From NCBI GenBank assembly GCA_016859345.1, contig CM029134.1, forward strand, positions 14,830,560 through 14,894,559: 64,000 nucleotides of DNA. The letters run 5' to 3'. The notes under the pieces were generated by a model that was given only the letters and a program-made list of their open reading frames with translations, did not search any database and was not told the DNA's origin. This document shows positions 1 to 12,159 of the stretch, in pieces. The position numbers and the translations under genes are program-made. Within the stretch, counting starts at the first letter, position 1; each line of letters opens with the position of its first letter. Source of the stretch: Istiophorus platypterus. Lineage: Eukaryota; Chordata; Actinopteri; Istiophoriformes; Istiophoridae.

Positions 1-207
1 TCTCTCCAGCTGAATATATTCTTCATTGTTTCCGGTATAAATACGAGCTTTACCGGACTTCAGTCTTTCCACACCTAAACCTAAATCCTGGGCTATATTG
101 CCAATTAGAGCCCCCTTTCCCATTTCCTCAGGAATGGAGTAACCGACCTGCCCGCACACTACACTGAAGGAGAGCAATGAGATAAACAGCAGCACTTGCC
201 ATCCCAT
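1..207 (-). CDS. pcdhg: Protocadherin gamma-type variable exon V0 (partial, 5' end only)
   Basis: Only the first 69 codons are in the window; the rest continues beyond position 1. The reading starts at the ATG at 207-205, which is fixed by an in-frame TAA four codons upstream (217-219). It begins with a signal peptide (MGWQVLLFISLLSFSVVCG), followed by the start of EC1 with the family hallmark QVGYSIPEEM and then NIAQDLGL. The residues group it with V1-V4. The start position also shows that the second methionine in V1, V3 and V4 (the M-x-R-Q one) can serve as initiator. Role inferred from the family: homophilic neuronal adhesion receptor encoded by one alternative first exon. Confidence 0.85.
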   Translation of the reverse strand, partial: MGWQVLLFISLLSFSVVCGQVGYSIPEEMGKGALIGNIAQDLGLGVERLKSGKARIYTGNNEEYIQLER

Positions 208-434
208 CGTTCCGATTTACACGTCTGTGAAGAAAATCAGGAAATCCTCTTTTTCTTCGTCCCCAGTTCCGATTTTGATTGGTATACACACGTATATGGT
301 CCCAAAAATGGCACTTATCCTAAATTTTAGAACAAAGGAATCCCATTATGCCGCTCTGGCTTCAGCTGTTCATTACAATCCTTAATGTTGCCTCTGCCCC
401 TCTGTCTGTTTCCCAGTGTAATATGTTAAGATAT

Positions 435-448
435 AGGGGAGGTACTGC
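435..448 (-). promoter_or_regulatory. Subgroup promoter element downstream of the V0 CSE
   Basis: AGGGGAGGTACTGC on the plus strand, about 27 bases on the gene side of the CSE. The same string with small changes sits at the matching place in front of V1 (4091-4109), V2 (7511-7529) and V4 (14749-14768). It may mark the transcription start region; that function is inference. Confidence 0.5.
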
Positions 449-474
449 GATTTATGCCTCCTCAGAAACTCGAT

Positions 475-494
475 GGCCAACAGCGTCCCTTTCT
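475..494 (-). promoter_or_regulatory. Conserved promoter element (CSE, CTCF-like) of V0
   Basis: On the plus strand it reads GGCCAACAGCGTCCCT; on the transcribed strand this gives AGGGACGCTGTTGGCC, with the CGCT core known from clustered protocadherin promoters. It lies about 270 bases upstream of the V0 start. The remainder of 208-1500 is AT-rich, with A-runs at 725-760 and 1064-1100 and no gene that I can support. Confidence 0.8.
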
Positions 495-1314
495 GTTCAC
501 TGAACTGAACTACATGGCCTCTTGTTGTGAGAACCACAGTTAAGGAGTTCAAAAAAATATATGTAACCGAAATACGAACTAAGATATATCTTGCTCGATT
601 TAAATCTCATCTAAACGCCCACATTACTATTTGTTTACATAACATACACATGGCAAAGGTATGAGTAAAGAGACCAATTATAAAAATTAGAATATGAAGC
701 AATAATACAACCAAACAAAAAAGTACTGGCACAAAAAAAAAAAACAAAAAAAAAAAAAACACAGGTGCAGCTACGAAGACACACAGGCAGCTACATATAC
801 CAAGAGCTAAGAGTATAAAAGGGGCAAAATGCAAACAATTCTTCAGAAAACCATAGATCTATCCTTACATCGCGGTGACACAAATATTATTTGCGCTGTC
901 CACAGTTCTGAATTATGAAATAAAGTATAGAAAAGCTGTTATTCCCAATTACACTCAGCGTGTAAGCGGTAACCTACAAACTGTGTATATTATTTCCAAA
1001 AAAAGTGTATTTGTGTACATAAATTCATCGGCAATACTATATAGATCTCTACCGAAAGTTGTACGAAAACCAAAAAAAGAAAAGAAAGAAAAGAAAAATA
1101 GAGGAGCTTGCAATGGACACAAGCATACACACACACCACACACTCATCCTCACAGTCACTCTTAAAAAAAGAAAAAGAGACCGAGAAAATGGGGGGGGGT
1201 CACTAAGAGAGATAGAGAGATGATATTAATCATGATGGTTATACAATTATACCAATTTATTCGCGATTTTCTATCAATTAAAAATTTGAGTTAGACAGCA
1301 ACAGCACTGTTCTG

Positions 1315-1335
1315 TGCACTCTCCATGGTGCTGAA
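1315..1335 (-). promoter_or_regulatory. RE1/NRSE-like element in the intron after V1
   Basis: The minus strand reads TTCAGCACC, then AT, then GGAGAGTGCA. By eye 17 of 21 bases match the REST/NRSF consensus (halves TTCAGCACC and GGACAGCGCC with two bases between). It is about 170 bases past the V1 splice donor. Confidence 0.7.
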
Positions 1336-1500
1336 TACGAGCAACCTCAGAATTAAATATAGACATATTCAAAGCAAGCTTAACTAAAACTAGGGTTATA
1401 GGTTGCAACCAAAAAGCTGTAAAGGTCTAATTCACTGTGATGCAAAAAATGGGACTATGAAGACCGGATAAGGAACATGTGTAACTTCAGCAAAACTAAC

Positions 1501-3906
1501 CTCTAGAGGAGAGTCTGGTTCGTCCAGGATGCTCTTTTCACTCTGTAGCCGCTGCATCGTCCCTGTAGAACTGGGGTCCATTATCAGCACGTTCTGACTA
1601 CCAGCTCTGCCGAACTTACAGTCACTCTTTCTGGAGTCAGTCGTCCTGCACACCTCGTAATTGTACACATGTTGGAGAGTCCCTGTCCCCAAAGTGTCTG
1701 AGTAACGTGGTGGATAATACGGAATCACAGGCAGATTGGAGTGATACAGGATGCGAGACTGTCTCCATCTGTAGATTTTCACTGATATAATTACCACTAA
1801 ACAGGTGATGAAGAGGAAGGAGACTACAGCCAGAGCCAACACTAAGTAAAAAGTCAGGTTGTCATCGTACTCCTTGTCGTGTGTAAAGTCAGTGAACTCC
1901 GACAGCACTTCCGGGAAGCTGTCCGCCACCGCCACGTTCACAATAACTGTGGCTGAACGTGAGGGCTGCCCGTTGTCCTCCACTATAACAGTCAGTCTCT
2001 GTTTCACAGCGTCTTTATCAGTCACTTGGCGGATAGTTCTGATTTCTCCATTCTGTAAGCCCACGTCAAACAGCGCCCTGTCTGTGGCTTTCTGCAGTTT
2101 ATAGGAGAGCCAGGCATTCTGTCCAGAGTCCACATCAACAGCCACCACTTTAGTCACCAGATAGCCCACATCTGCTGAGCGAGGAACCATTTCAGCCACC
2201 AGAGAGCCTCCGGTCTGGACTGGGTACAGAACCTGAGGGGGGTTGTCGTTCTGGTCCCGGATCAGTATTTTCACGGTAACGTTGCTACTGAGTGGAGGAG
2301 AACCTCCATCCTGCGCCTTGACGCGGAACTGAAAATCTTTGATCTGCTCGTAGTCAAAAGAGCGCACTGCATGGATGACTCCACTATCTGCACTAACGGA
2401 AACATAGGAGGAGACTGGTACTCCGTTAACAGAGGAGTCCTCCAGTATGTAAGAAACACGGGCATTCTGGTTCCAGTCAGCGTCTCTGGCTTTCACTGTG
2501 AACACAGAGAGGCCTGGTGTGTTGTTTTCTACAATGTAGGCCTCATATGAGCTCCTCTCAAAGACAGGTGCGTTGTCATTCACGTCAGAGATCTGTAAGG
2601 TGAGAGTGACGCTGCTGGAGAGGGAGGGCACTCCCTCATCGGAGCAGGTCACAGTGATGTTATACTCAGAGGTTCTCTCTCTGTCTAATTCACTGTCTGT
2701 CACCAAAGTGAAGAAATTATTTGATGTCAGCTTTAGTGTAAAAGGAATATGTTCATTAATGGAGCAGTGGACTTTCCCATTATCTCCGGAATCTACGTCC
2801 AGAACATTTACCATAGTCACAACTGTTGCTGGTCTAGAGTCTTCGGGAATTACATTAGTCTGTGACATAATATTAATAACTGGTTTGTTATCATTAATGT
2901 CAATCACTTCAACTGTAATCTTACACGAGTCTGTCAGCCCCCCTTCATCACTGGCCTGCACATGTATTTGATAGTAACTTGCCTTTTCATAATCTACACT
3001 ACCTTTCAAGATCAAATTCCCATTTAATTCATCAATTTCAAACATCTCTCGTACACCTGCTACGGTGTTGGATATCGAATATGTAATGATGGAATTCGAT
3101 CCTTTATCAGCATCAGAGGCAAGGACACTGGTTACGATCGTACCTTTAGATGCGTTTTCGGTTATCGTGGCTTTGTAAAATGTCTTCGTAAAAACAGGTG
3201 CATTGTCATTAGCATCGAGCACTGTAACATGTATTTGTACTGTGCCAGATAGGTTTGGCTCCCCTCCATCCACTGCAGTTAAAACGAGCAATATCTCCTC
3301 ATCTTTTTCTCTGTCAAGAGGCTGTTGTAAAACCATTTCAACTATCTTTTCTCCATCGGGTTGATCCTCCAGCTTCAACACAAAATTTTCGGTTTTAGTT
3401 AGAAAATAACTCTGTAGACTATTCGTGCCAACGTCGGGATCTATTGCCCTCTCTAACAAGAATTTCGCCCCTATTGCGGCGGATTCGCTTATTTTAAATG
3501 TCATGTAGGATTTTTCAAAAACTGGGGTGTTGTCGTTTATATCTGTAACTTCGACAACAGCAGTGTAAAATTCCATCGGGTTTTCTAATATAACCTGAAA
3601 ATGCAAAGCGCAGGGCGTCGTCTGCCCACATAGCGCTTCTCTGTCTATTCTCTCTTTGACAAGGAGGACGCCTCGTTCTCTGTTCAGCTCGATGTACCCC
3701 GCGCTGTCTCCTGTAAAAATTCGTGCTTTGCCCGATGTTAATCTTTTTCTGTCTAAACCTAAATCCTGAGCGATGTTACCGATTAATGACCCCTTTGTCA
3801 TTTCCTCAGGAATGGAGTAGCTGACCTGCCCCGACACCGATGTGAGCGAAAGGAATGAGATAAACAACAGCACTTGCCGCCTCATTGTTCTGTCCGGCTT
3901 TTCCAT
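1501..3906 (-). CDS. pcdhg: Protocadherin gamma-type variable exon V1
   Basis: An 802-residue ectodomain-plus-tail exon. Signal peptide is followed by QVSYSIPEEM, then six EC repeats closed by calcium-binding DINDN/DANDN/DVNDN/DQNDN motifs, a membrane helix at about 682-708 and a 93-residue tail ending DEPDSPLE. EC1 has the clustered-protocadherin Cys-x5-Cys loop (CGQTTPC). The exon ends GAG with donor GTTAGT at 1500, phase 0; reading on would add an intron-encoded extension. EC1-EC4 are distinctive, while EC5 onward is almost the same as in V2-V4. Start chosen at 3906 to match V2 and V3; methionines at 3921 and 3885 are also possible, and 3885 has the better Kozak context. Predicted role: calcium-dependent homophilic recognition at neuronal membranes. 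Confidence 0.92.
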
Positions 3907-4135
3907 GCAGCTTAAATCCATTTACAGTCCGAATTCCGTTGGAAAGATATATACGTTGTATTTCCTAAGGATATTAAACACCTTGGCCTAATTCTTGAAT
4001 TACAGCTTTACCGGTCGAAAATGGGTCTTCTCTTGTTCTAGGATATTCGCACTGCACGTCTATTTTTCACTCAGTGAACAAGAAAACAGATGATGGGGGA
4101 GGTACTGCTGAAACCTACCATACAATCATCACACA

Positions 4136-4159
4136 CTGGCCAACAGCGACCCTAAGAGT
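4136..4159 (-). promoter_or_regulatory. CSE (CTCF-like) of V1
   Basis: CTGGCCAACAGCGACCCTAA on the plus strand, about 235 bases upstream of the V1 start. The subgroup element GATGGGGGAGGTACTGCTG is beside it at 4092-4110. From there to 4899 I see no gene; the interval is AT-rich, and only a lone RE1 half (CTGCTGAA, around 4828) occurs, too little to call. Confidence 0.8.
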
Positions 4160-4899
4160 TCAAGCGATTATACTACACAGATTTTTGTGAAAAGAAAAGT
4201 TTTGAAGGCTATCAGGTGGTAGACGGACGATTAATGTCAGGCACAGCTCAGATATTTAACTCTCAACATCCCTCGTTTACACAAATGCTGCAGAAGTGGA
4301 TTTTATCTGTATAGGTACACACCCTGAACAAGACACCGACATTTTAAACCTTCATGAAGTTGGTGCACACATATATGGAAGATAGGACCGATCTTGTTTC
4401 TAGAAAAAAGCAATGCCTTTTCTTTATATCTAAACACACAAAAACAATATGAAGATGTGTCCTGAAGCGTAGGACGTGTCACTCGGCGCTGATACCAGCC
4501 AAAAAAAATAGTAGAGACCACCATGAATTATATTTTGAGAAACAGGTAATTGAAATAATCAGAACTTGGTAAGACGTATGTGGAGATCATGAATACACTG
4601 AGGTAATATAGAGAAGAGAAAGTATTTTCCTAAAATAAAAAAAGATAAAAAATACCCGACCATACCAAAGACCAACGTGAAGATTCAATTAAGAACCACA
4701 AGGCAATGATAGGAAAAATAGCTCTTAATAGTGACTCGAAACTGCTTTGTCGTTTTGTGATAATAAGCGATAATAACATCGCCAAAACACGGTCAACTCA
4801 TAATATTTTTATTCAGTTTATATCTAGGTCACTCTGCTGAAGCTCAGAGCAAAGCTTTTTTTGTACTAGAAAATAAATGGAATAATGTTAAATTCTAAC

Positions 4900-7299
4900 C
4901 TCTAGTGGAGAGTCTGGTTCGTCCAGGATGCTCTTTTCATTCTGTAGCCGCTGCATCGTCCCTGTAGAACTGGGGTCCATTATCAGCACGTTCTGACTAC
5001 CAGCTCTGCCGAACTTACAGTCATTCTTTCTGGAGTCAGTCGTCCTGCACACCTCGTAATTGTACACGTGTTGGAGAGTCCCTGTCCCCAAAGTGTCTGA
5101 GTAACGTGGTGGATAATATGGAATCACAGGCAGATTGGAGTGATACAGGATGCGAGACTGTCTCCATCTGTAGATTTTCACCGATATAATTACCACTAAA
5201 CAGGTGATGAAGAGGAAGGAGACTACAGCCAGAGCCAACACTAAGTAAAAAGTCAGGTTGTCATCGTACTCCTTGTCGTGTGCAAAGTCAGTGAACTCCG
5301 ACAGCACTTCAGGGAAGCTGTCCGCCACCGCCACGTTCACAATGACTGTGGCTGAGCGAGAGGGCTGCCCGTTGTCCTCCACTATAACAGTCAGTCTCTG
5401 TTTCACAGCGTCTTTATCAGTCACTTGGCGGATAGTTCTGATTTCTCCATTCTGTAAGCCCACTTCAAACAGCGCCCTGTCTGTGGCTTTCTGCAGTTTA
5501 TAGGAGAGCCAGGCATTCTGTCCAGAGTCCACATCAACAGCCACCACTTTAGTCACCAGATAGCCCACATCTGCTGAGCGAGGAACCATTTCAGCCACCA
5601 GAGAGCCTCCGGTCTGGACTGGGTACAGAACCTGAGGGGGGTTGTCGTTCTGGTCCCGAATCAATATTTTGACGGTCACGTTGCTACTGAGTGGAGGAGA
5701 ACCTCCATCCTGCGCCTTGACGCGGAACTGGAAATCTTTGATCTGCTCGTAGTCAAAAGAGCGCACTGCATGGATGACTCCACTATCTGCACTAACAGAC
5801 ACATAGGAGGAGACTGGTACTCCGTTAACAGAGGAGTCCTCCAGTATGTAAGAAACACGGGCATTCTGGTTCCAGTCAGCGTCTCTGGCTTTCACTGTGA
5901 ACACAGAGAGGCCTGGTGTGTTGTTTTCTACAATGTAGGCCTCATATGAGCTCCTCTCAAAGACAGGTGCGTTGTCATTGACGTCAGAGATCTGTAAGGT
6001 GAGAGTGACGCTGCAGGAGAGGGAGGGCACTCCCTCATCGGAGCAGGTCACAGTGATGTTATACTCAGAGGCTCCCTCTCTGTCTAATTCACTGTCTGTT
6101 GTCAATCTAAAGAAATTATTAGACGTTGAGGAAATCTTGAATGGAATGTTATCGTTAATGTCACATTGAACTTTTCCATTTTTATCCGAGTCTGGATCTT
6201 GGATATTTATCATTGTCACAACAGTGCCAGGTTGAATATCCTCTTTTATTGCACTGGACTTTGACATGACATTTATTGCAGGTATATTGTCATTTGTGTC
6301 AGTTATTTCCACTATAATTTTACACGAGTGAGTAAGTCCTCCCTCATCACTAGCCTGGACGTGTATTTGATATTGTCGCTTTTTCTCAAAATCAACGTCG
6401 CCAACCAGTGCAACTTCTCCGGTCTCACTGTTTATCTCAAATAACTCGGAAACATTGTCCAGTAGATTTAATATAGAATACGATACTTTGCCATTAGATC
6501 CCTCATCTAAGTCAGAAGCACTAACGACCACTACTTCCGTTCCCGAGGGTGAATTTTCTCTTATGCTGGATTTATAGATTTTCTGCATAAAAACTGGAGC
6601 ATTATCATTAATATCCAATACATTGATATGTATCTGAACCGTACCTGAGAGCCTTGGCTCACCACCATCTACTGCGGTCAATACAAGCGACAAATGATCG
6701 TTTTTTTCACGATCTAAAGGTTTTTGTAAAACCATTTCTACCATCTTGCTCCCGTCTGCTTGATTTTGCAGCCTCAAAACAAAATTGTCAGTCGGCTTTA
6801 ACAAATAATTCTGAAGGCCATTCATATCTACATCCAGATCTATCGCCTGCTGCAACAAGAACACTGCCCCTGTGACAGCTGATTCGCTTATTCTGAATTT
6901 CATTTCACCTCTTTTAAAAATTGGGGCGTTGTCATTAATGTCTGTAACCTCGACGGTAATGGTATAAAATTCCATAGGATTCTCTAAAATAACCTGGAAA
7001 TGCAGAGCACACGGTGAAATCTGAGCGCAGATCGCCTCTCTGTCGATTCTGTCTTTGACGAGGAGGACTCCTCTCTCTTTATCTAACTCGATGTATTCCG
7101 CACTGTCTCCCGTATAAATGCGAGCTTTTCCCGACGTTATTCTTTTTACATCCAAACCCAGATCTTGCGCCATGTTCCCCACGAAAGAGCCTTTCGGCAT
7201 TTCCTCTGGGATGGAGTAGGTGACCTGTCCGATCACTGAACCCAAACAGAAAAGCGAGATTAAAAGCAGCACTTGCAGCCTCTTTGTTCTTTCCGACAT
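4900..7299 (-). CDS. pcdhg: Protocadherin gamma-type variable exon V2
   Basis: An 800-residue exon starting MSERTKRLQVLLL; the position that is a second methionine in V1, V3 and V4 is lysine here, so the upstream ATG is the only sensible start. It has EC1 from QVTYSIPEEM with loop CAQISPC, six EC repeats, helix LVLALAVVSFLFITCLVVII, and tail to DEPDSPLE. Donor GTTAGA follows GAG at 4900. Tail changes are RKND for RKSD and QNEKS for QSEKS; the same QNEKS reading occurs in the truncated tail relic beside V8. EC2-EC4 differ from neighbours, while EC5-EC6 match V1, V3 and V4. Function by family: combinatorial cell-surface identity tag. Confidence 0.92.
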
Positions 7300-7554
7300 C
7301 TTCCTATAAAATGAGCTGCGTAATATTCCTGTAAAAAACGGACTGTTCTTCAGTGGTTATCCTTTTTATGTCTCCGGACCTAAGGCAGTCGTTAATTAGG
7401 TCGTAAAAAACGAACGTAAAACAACAATATCCACCCAAATTAACGTCCAGAGCTCTGGTCTTCGTACTCCGTAATGTTACTTGTGTCTGTCTCTCGTTCA
7501 CTGTCTGAAATGATGTGGGAGGTACTGCTCATTTCTACACCCAACTAACAGAGA

Positions 7555-7579
7555 CTGGTCAACAGCGGCCCTAAGAGTT
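7555..7579 (-). promoter_or_regulatory. CSE (CTCF-like) of V2
   Basis: CTGGTCAACAGCGGCCCTAAG on the plus strand, about 260 bases from the V2 start, with the subgroup element GATGTGGGAGGTACTGCTC beside it (7512-7530). Confidence 0.8.
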
Positions 7580-7876
7580 CATCACACTGAACTACAGAAT
7601 ATAGCAGAAGATAGAAATCACTTACAATCACTTTCAATGGTCAGTTTATCCGATTTCTGAATTTTAAGGGGACGATTTAATGTGACAAAATATTTGTTTA
7701 TCACCCTCTTGGGTTTATTTGAATTTTAAGATGAGCCTGAAAATTCAACCACTTAGACTGACAAGAAAAAAAGATAAAGCATTTGTAAATTCGGTACAAA
7801 CAGTGATGCAAAATCGTAAACATCTGCTGTTAAGTGCAGTCAAAAAATGTTTTCATCTCTCCCTCTCTCTCCACCC

Positions 7877-7877
<1 letters not shown>

Positions 7878-7918
<41 letters not shown>

Positions 7919-7985
7919 TATACACACACACAAACATATACACACACACAAACATACACACACACACAAACATATACACACACAA
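7878..7985. repeat. (CA)n microsatellite with CAAACATATA interruptions
   Basis: An uninterrupted CA run from 7878 is followed by several units of ACACACACAAACATATAC. It lies in the 1.5 kb interval between the V2 promoter and V3, which otherwise shows no gene apart from the RE1 element at 8773. Confidence 0.97.
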
Positions 7986-8772
7986 GCTCCTGAAGCTCCC
8001 TGTGTTATTTTACATCTACAATATCACAATCTCTTAAACGCAATCTCTATTGTTTTCAACCCTTGTAATCAAATTGACCTAGCTCATTCAATATATCTAT
8101 CACTCATTAATGCATTTATATGAAATCAGTCTTTAAACGTTAAAGATTTTGACCAAAGCTATAAAATCAAGCTGAAATATTGAAAATCACATATGGCCAA
8201 TTGCTAAGGCCCATGCATTTGCAGTGTGGTTTTAATCTTACACTCAGAAGTAAGTGACTGACATTCAATTAGTGTTTGTAGCTTTGGATCACCTACCACA
8301 TATCTTTAATAGCCAACCCATTGCTGCTAGATACAGATGTATGCATAAGGACTTGAAATTATAAACCTTCCTGTTTCAAAAACATATGCGAAACTGCATA
8401 TCATAGTAGTCCAGGTATGCTTTGTGAGCACAGAACTGAGTTTGTTGCTTCAAAACATGAACTAATCTGACGTTAAAGACACAAAACAAGTGAAAGCAGT
8501 CAGATGTACCTCGAAAGTTATGATACTATAAAAGCTGGGAAAATTATTCAACTGAAAAAAGAAAAATTTGTAAGGTATAAAGAAAACACAATGTTATAAC
8601 TATCCCGGAACTGAAGAAAATTCAATTTTCGCTTAGACTAGTAAAAACTGTATTGTTTGGGAGAAGGGGTTTGGAATTGTGGAGTTTGATGAATTGAACA
8701 TGTGTTAAAACTGCGATGATGTCCTTTCCACAAACAATTTAACACTCCAACCATACAAGTGAGGAGAGCTGA

Positions 8773-8793
8773 GGCACTGTCCGTGGTGCTGAA
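8773..8793 (-). promoter_or_regulatory. RE1/NRSE element in the intron after V3
   Basis: The best match in the window: the minus strand has TTCAGCACC, AC, GGACAGTGCC, differing from the REST/NRSF consensus at one base out of 21. It lies about 335 bases past the V3 splice donor, on the same strand as the gene. Confidence 0.9.
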
Positions 8794-9127
8794 TTGAAGG
8801 GAAGAGAAGAAACGCATAATTCGAAGTTGTAATTTCTCTCTCAATGTATTTCCTGTAAAGGTGATAGTCCACATTTGAAATCTGGACAACCACTTACACT
8901 GAAAAACACAAATACTTTCCTGTGTTTTAGAAATACAACTAGTGAAACACAAATAATAAAAGTAAGCAGGGGTTTAAGAGACAACTTGCCCATAACAATG
9001 TAAAATACCGCTATTGAAATGTCTAAAAACTTCACTGAATAAAAGAAAATCCAAGCTTTCCAATTGGATTAAACTGAATGTGCAAATGTAATGCAATTCC
9101 TAAGATGATTTCTTCTGGAAAACTAAC

Positions 9128-11527
9128 CTCTAGAGGAGAGTCTGGTTCATCCAGGATGCTCTTTTCACTCTGTAGCCGCTGCATCGTCCCTGTAGAACTG
9201 GGGTCCATTATCAGCACGTTCTGACTACCAGCTCTGCCGAACTTACAGTCACTCTTTCTGGAGTCAGTCGTCCTGCACACCTCGTAATTGTACACGTGTT
9301 GGAGAGTCCCTGTCCCCAAAGTGTCTGAGTAACGTGGTGGATAATATGGAATCACAGGCAGATTGGAGTGATACAGGATGCGAGACTGTCTCCATCTGTA
9401 GATTTTCACCGATATAATTACCACTAAACACGTGATGAAGAGGAAGGAGACTACAGCCAGAGCCAACACTAAGTAAAAAGTCAGGTTGCCATCGTACTCC
9501 TTGTCGTGTGTAAAGTCAGTGAACTCCGACAGCACTTCAGGGAAGCTGTCCGCCACCGCCACGTTCACAATGACTGTGGCTGAGCGAGAGGGCTGCCCGT
9601 TGTCCTCCACTATAACAGTCAGTCTCTGTTTCACAGCGTCTTTATCAGTGACTTGGCGGATAGTTCTGATTTCTCCATTCTGTAAGCCCACGTCAAACAG
9701 CGCCCTGTCTGTGGCTTTCTGCAGTTTATAGGAGAGCCAGGCATTCTGTCCAGAGTCCACATCAACAGCCACCACTTTAGTCACCAGATAGCCCACATCT
9801 GCTGAGCGAGGAACCATTTCAGCCACCAGAGAGCCTCCGGTCTGGACTGGGTACAGAACCTGAGGGGGGTTGTCGTTCTGGTCCCGAATCAGTATTTTGA
9901 CGGTTACATTGCTACTGAGTGGAGGAGAACCTCCATCCTGCGCCTTGACGCAGAACTGGAAATCTTTGATCTGCTCGTAGTCAAAAGAGCGCACTGCATG
10001 GATGACTCCACTATCTGCACTAACGGACACATAGGAGGAGACTGGTACTCCGTTAACAGAGGAGTCCTCCAGTATGTAAGAAACACGGGCATTCTGGTTC
10101 CAGTCAGCGTCTCTGGCTTTCACTGTGAACACAGAGAGGCCTGGTGTGTTGTTTTCTACAATGTAGGCCTCATATGAGCTCCTCTCAAAGACAGGTGCGT
10201 TGTCATTCACGTCAGAGATCTGTAAGGTGAGAGTGACGCTGCTGGAGAGGGAGGGCACTCCCTCATCAGAGCAGGTCACAGTGATGTTATACTCAGAGGC
10301 TCTCTCTCTGTCTAATTCACTGTCTGTCACCAAACTATAGAAACCATTGGGTGTAGATTTCATTATGAATGGAACGTTTTCACCGAGAATACACTTAACT
10401 TCCCCATTATGATCCGAGTCGCGATCATTTACAGTCATTACAGCTATTACGGTCTCGGTTGGAGAGCTTTCTGGAGTCAAACGTGACGTTGATATAACAT
10501 CGATGAAGGGCTCGTTGTCATTAATATCAATTATATCTACAACTAACTTACTTGAATTTGAGAGCCCTCCTTGATCCCTGGCTTCGATATCAATTTGATA
10601 TTGTTTTGACTTTTCATAATCAACATCGCCTGTTACGCGCACATCACCACTGTTTTTGTCGATTTCAAAATGATTCGAAATTCCAGCCGTGCTACTTGAT
10701 AATGAATACGTTACTAAACCATTTGACCCGTGATCTATATCCAATGCACTGACTGTAATTAAAAATGTACCTCTAGAAGCATTTTCTGGTAAACGTGCCC
10801 TATAAATTGGCTGAGTAAATACAGGAGCGTTGTCGTTTGCATCTAAAACTGTAACATGGATCCGAACAGTTCCGGACATTTTTGGATCTCCCCCATCGTT
10901 CGCAGTTAGCAGCAGAGATAACTGCTCTTGTTTCTCTCGGTCTAATGGCCTCTGTAAAACCATTTCTACCTTTTTACTATCATCAGCTTGGCCATGTAAC
11001 TTTAAAATGAAATTATCGGTAGGATAGAGGGAGTAACTCTGAAGGCCATTTATCCCGATATCAGAATCAAAAGCCCTTTCCAAAACAAATTTCGCTCCTA
11101 CCATTGCGGACTCGCTTATGTCAAAATTCATTGAATCCTCCTTAAAATTAGGAGCATTGTCATTGATATCGAGAATTTCGACTGTAACCCTGTAAAATTC
11201 TATTGGGTTTTCCATAATGATTTGCAAATGTAAAGCACAAGGCATTGTCTCTCCGCACAAGGTTTCTCTGTCTATTCTTTCTTTGATCAGCAGCACTCCT
11301 CGTTCTCTATTCAGCTCAATGTATTCTGCGTTATTGCCAGTATGCAGCCGAGCTTTGCCGGATTTTAGTCGTTTTATATCTAAACCCAAATCCTGTGCTA
11401 TATTACCAACGAAAGAGCCTTTCCCCATTTCCTCCGGAATAGAGTAGCTGACCTGCCCAAACACTGAGCTCAGAGAGAGAAAAGAAATAAACAGAAGTAC
11501 TTGCCGTTTCATTGTTCTGTCGGACAT
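9128..11527 (-). CDS. pcdhg: Protocadherin gamma-type variable exon V3
   Basis: An 800-residue exon. The open frame continues upstream to 11635, but homology with V2 supports MSDRTMKRQVLLF at 11527. EC1 begins QVSYSIPEEMGKGS and carries CGETMPC. EC1-EC4 are clearly diverged (for example SSPTETVIAVMTVND in EC4), whereas EC5 to tail are nearly the same as V1. In EC5 the otherwise invariant FQFRVKAQDGG is FQFCVKAQDGG, an extra cysteine in the ectodomain. The membrane-proximal stretch reads DGNLTFYL, where the others have DDNLTFYL. Tail ends DEPDSPLE, donor GTTAGT after 9128. The encoded isoform should join the shared constant region like the others. Confidence 0.92.
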
Positions 11528-11801
11528 ACTGTGTATTGCACCACTAATCGCTGAGCTTGCTTTGGCCTGATTTCCGTCGCCTAAAATTCCATTTTTTGAT
11601 TCTGCAATATTTAAAACAAAGCGATCCGAGGTCACTGATTATATCTTCCACGTTATGTCCTTTTTTATGAAGAATGGCGGTGCCGGTTTACTCCTCTCTG
11701 TAACACGGACCGTGTAAGATCTGCGTCTGGCTGGTGCAGACCAATAAAGAGAGATGATGAAAGAGGTCCCACTGTGTACCTCGAGTGATAGTGCAACCCA
11801 C

Positions 11802-11823
11802 TGGCCAACAGCGGCACTCTCTG
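11802..11823 (-). promoter_or_regulatory. CSE (CTCF-like) of V3
   Basis: CTGGCCAACAGCGGCACTCT on the plus strand, about 275 bases upstream of the V3 start. The subgroup element is only partly kept here (GATGAAAGAGGTCCCACTG, 11756-11774). Between this and 12159 I see no further feature and no RE1 match for V4. Confidence 0.75.
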
Positions 11824-12159
11824 CCGATTACTCTGAATTGCATCTAAATTAAAAATAAAATGAGTATAAAAGGAGGATAGATAACATGAGCTGCATATAT
11901 TGAAATGCATTAAGAGAAATGTGTAAACCTAGTCATAAAAAATAGCCATAATCGTGGTTAAAACATCGGGTGACTTTTTGGAAAAACACATATGGAACGA
12001 CGATTTGATATTTTTAAAACTTATAAACGAAACCAACGTTCTGAAGCGGCCCGTTTAAGTGTGGATTGCAATTAACTGTGCAACGTCAATTACAGGAAAG
12101 AACTGAGATGACGTAACCTGAAATAACGATGAGAAAGGCATTCATATTGAATTTCATAC

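Noticed and set aside
1859..2104. A recurring 81-codon plus-strand open frame opposite EC6 and the helix in nearly every exon
   Set aside because: It is an antisense shadow: it recurs only because the sense strand is homogenised there, has no recognisable domain, and shifts or shortens where the sense codons change synonymously.
4820..4840. RE1-like half-site after V2
   Set aside because: Only the CTGCTGAA half is present; no second half at canonical or expanded spacing.
7719..8123. Plus-strand open frame of 134 codons across the CA repeat
   Set aside because: Its bulk is a translated microsatellite (His-Thr repeats) with no homologous content.
8638..9035. Several overlapping small minus-strand frames downstream of V3
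   Set aside because: They lie in the V3 intron, overlap the RE1 element, and show no protein-like features.
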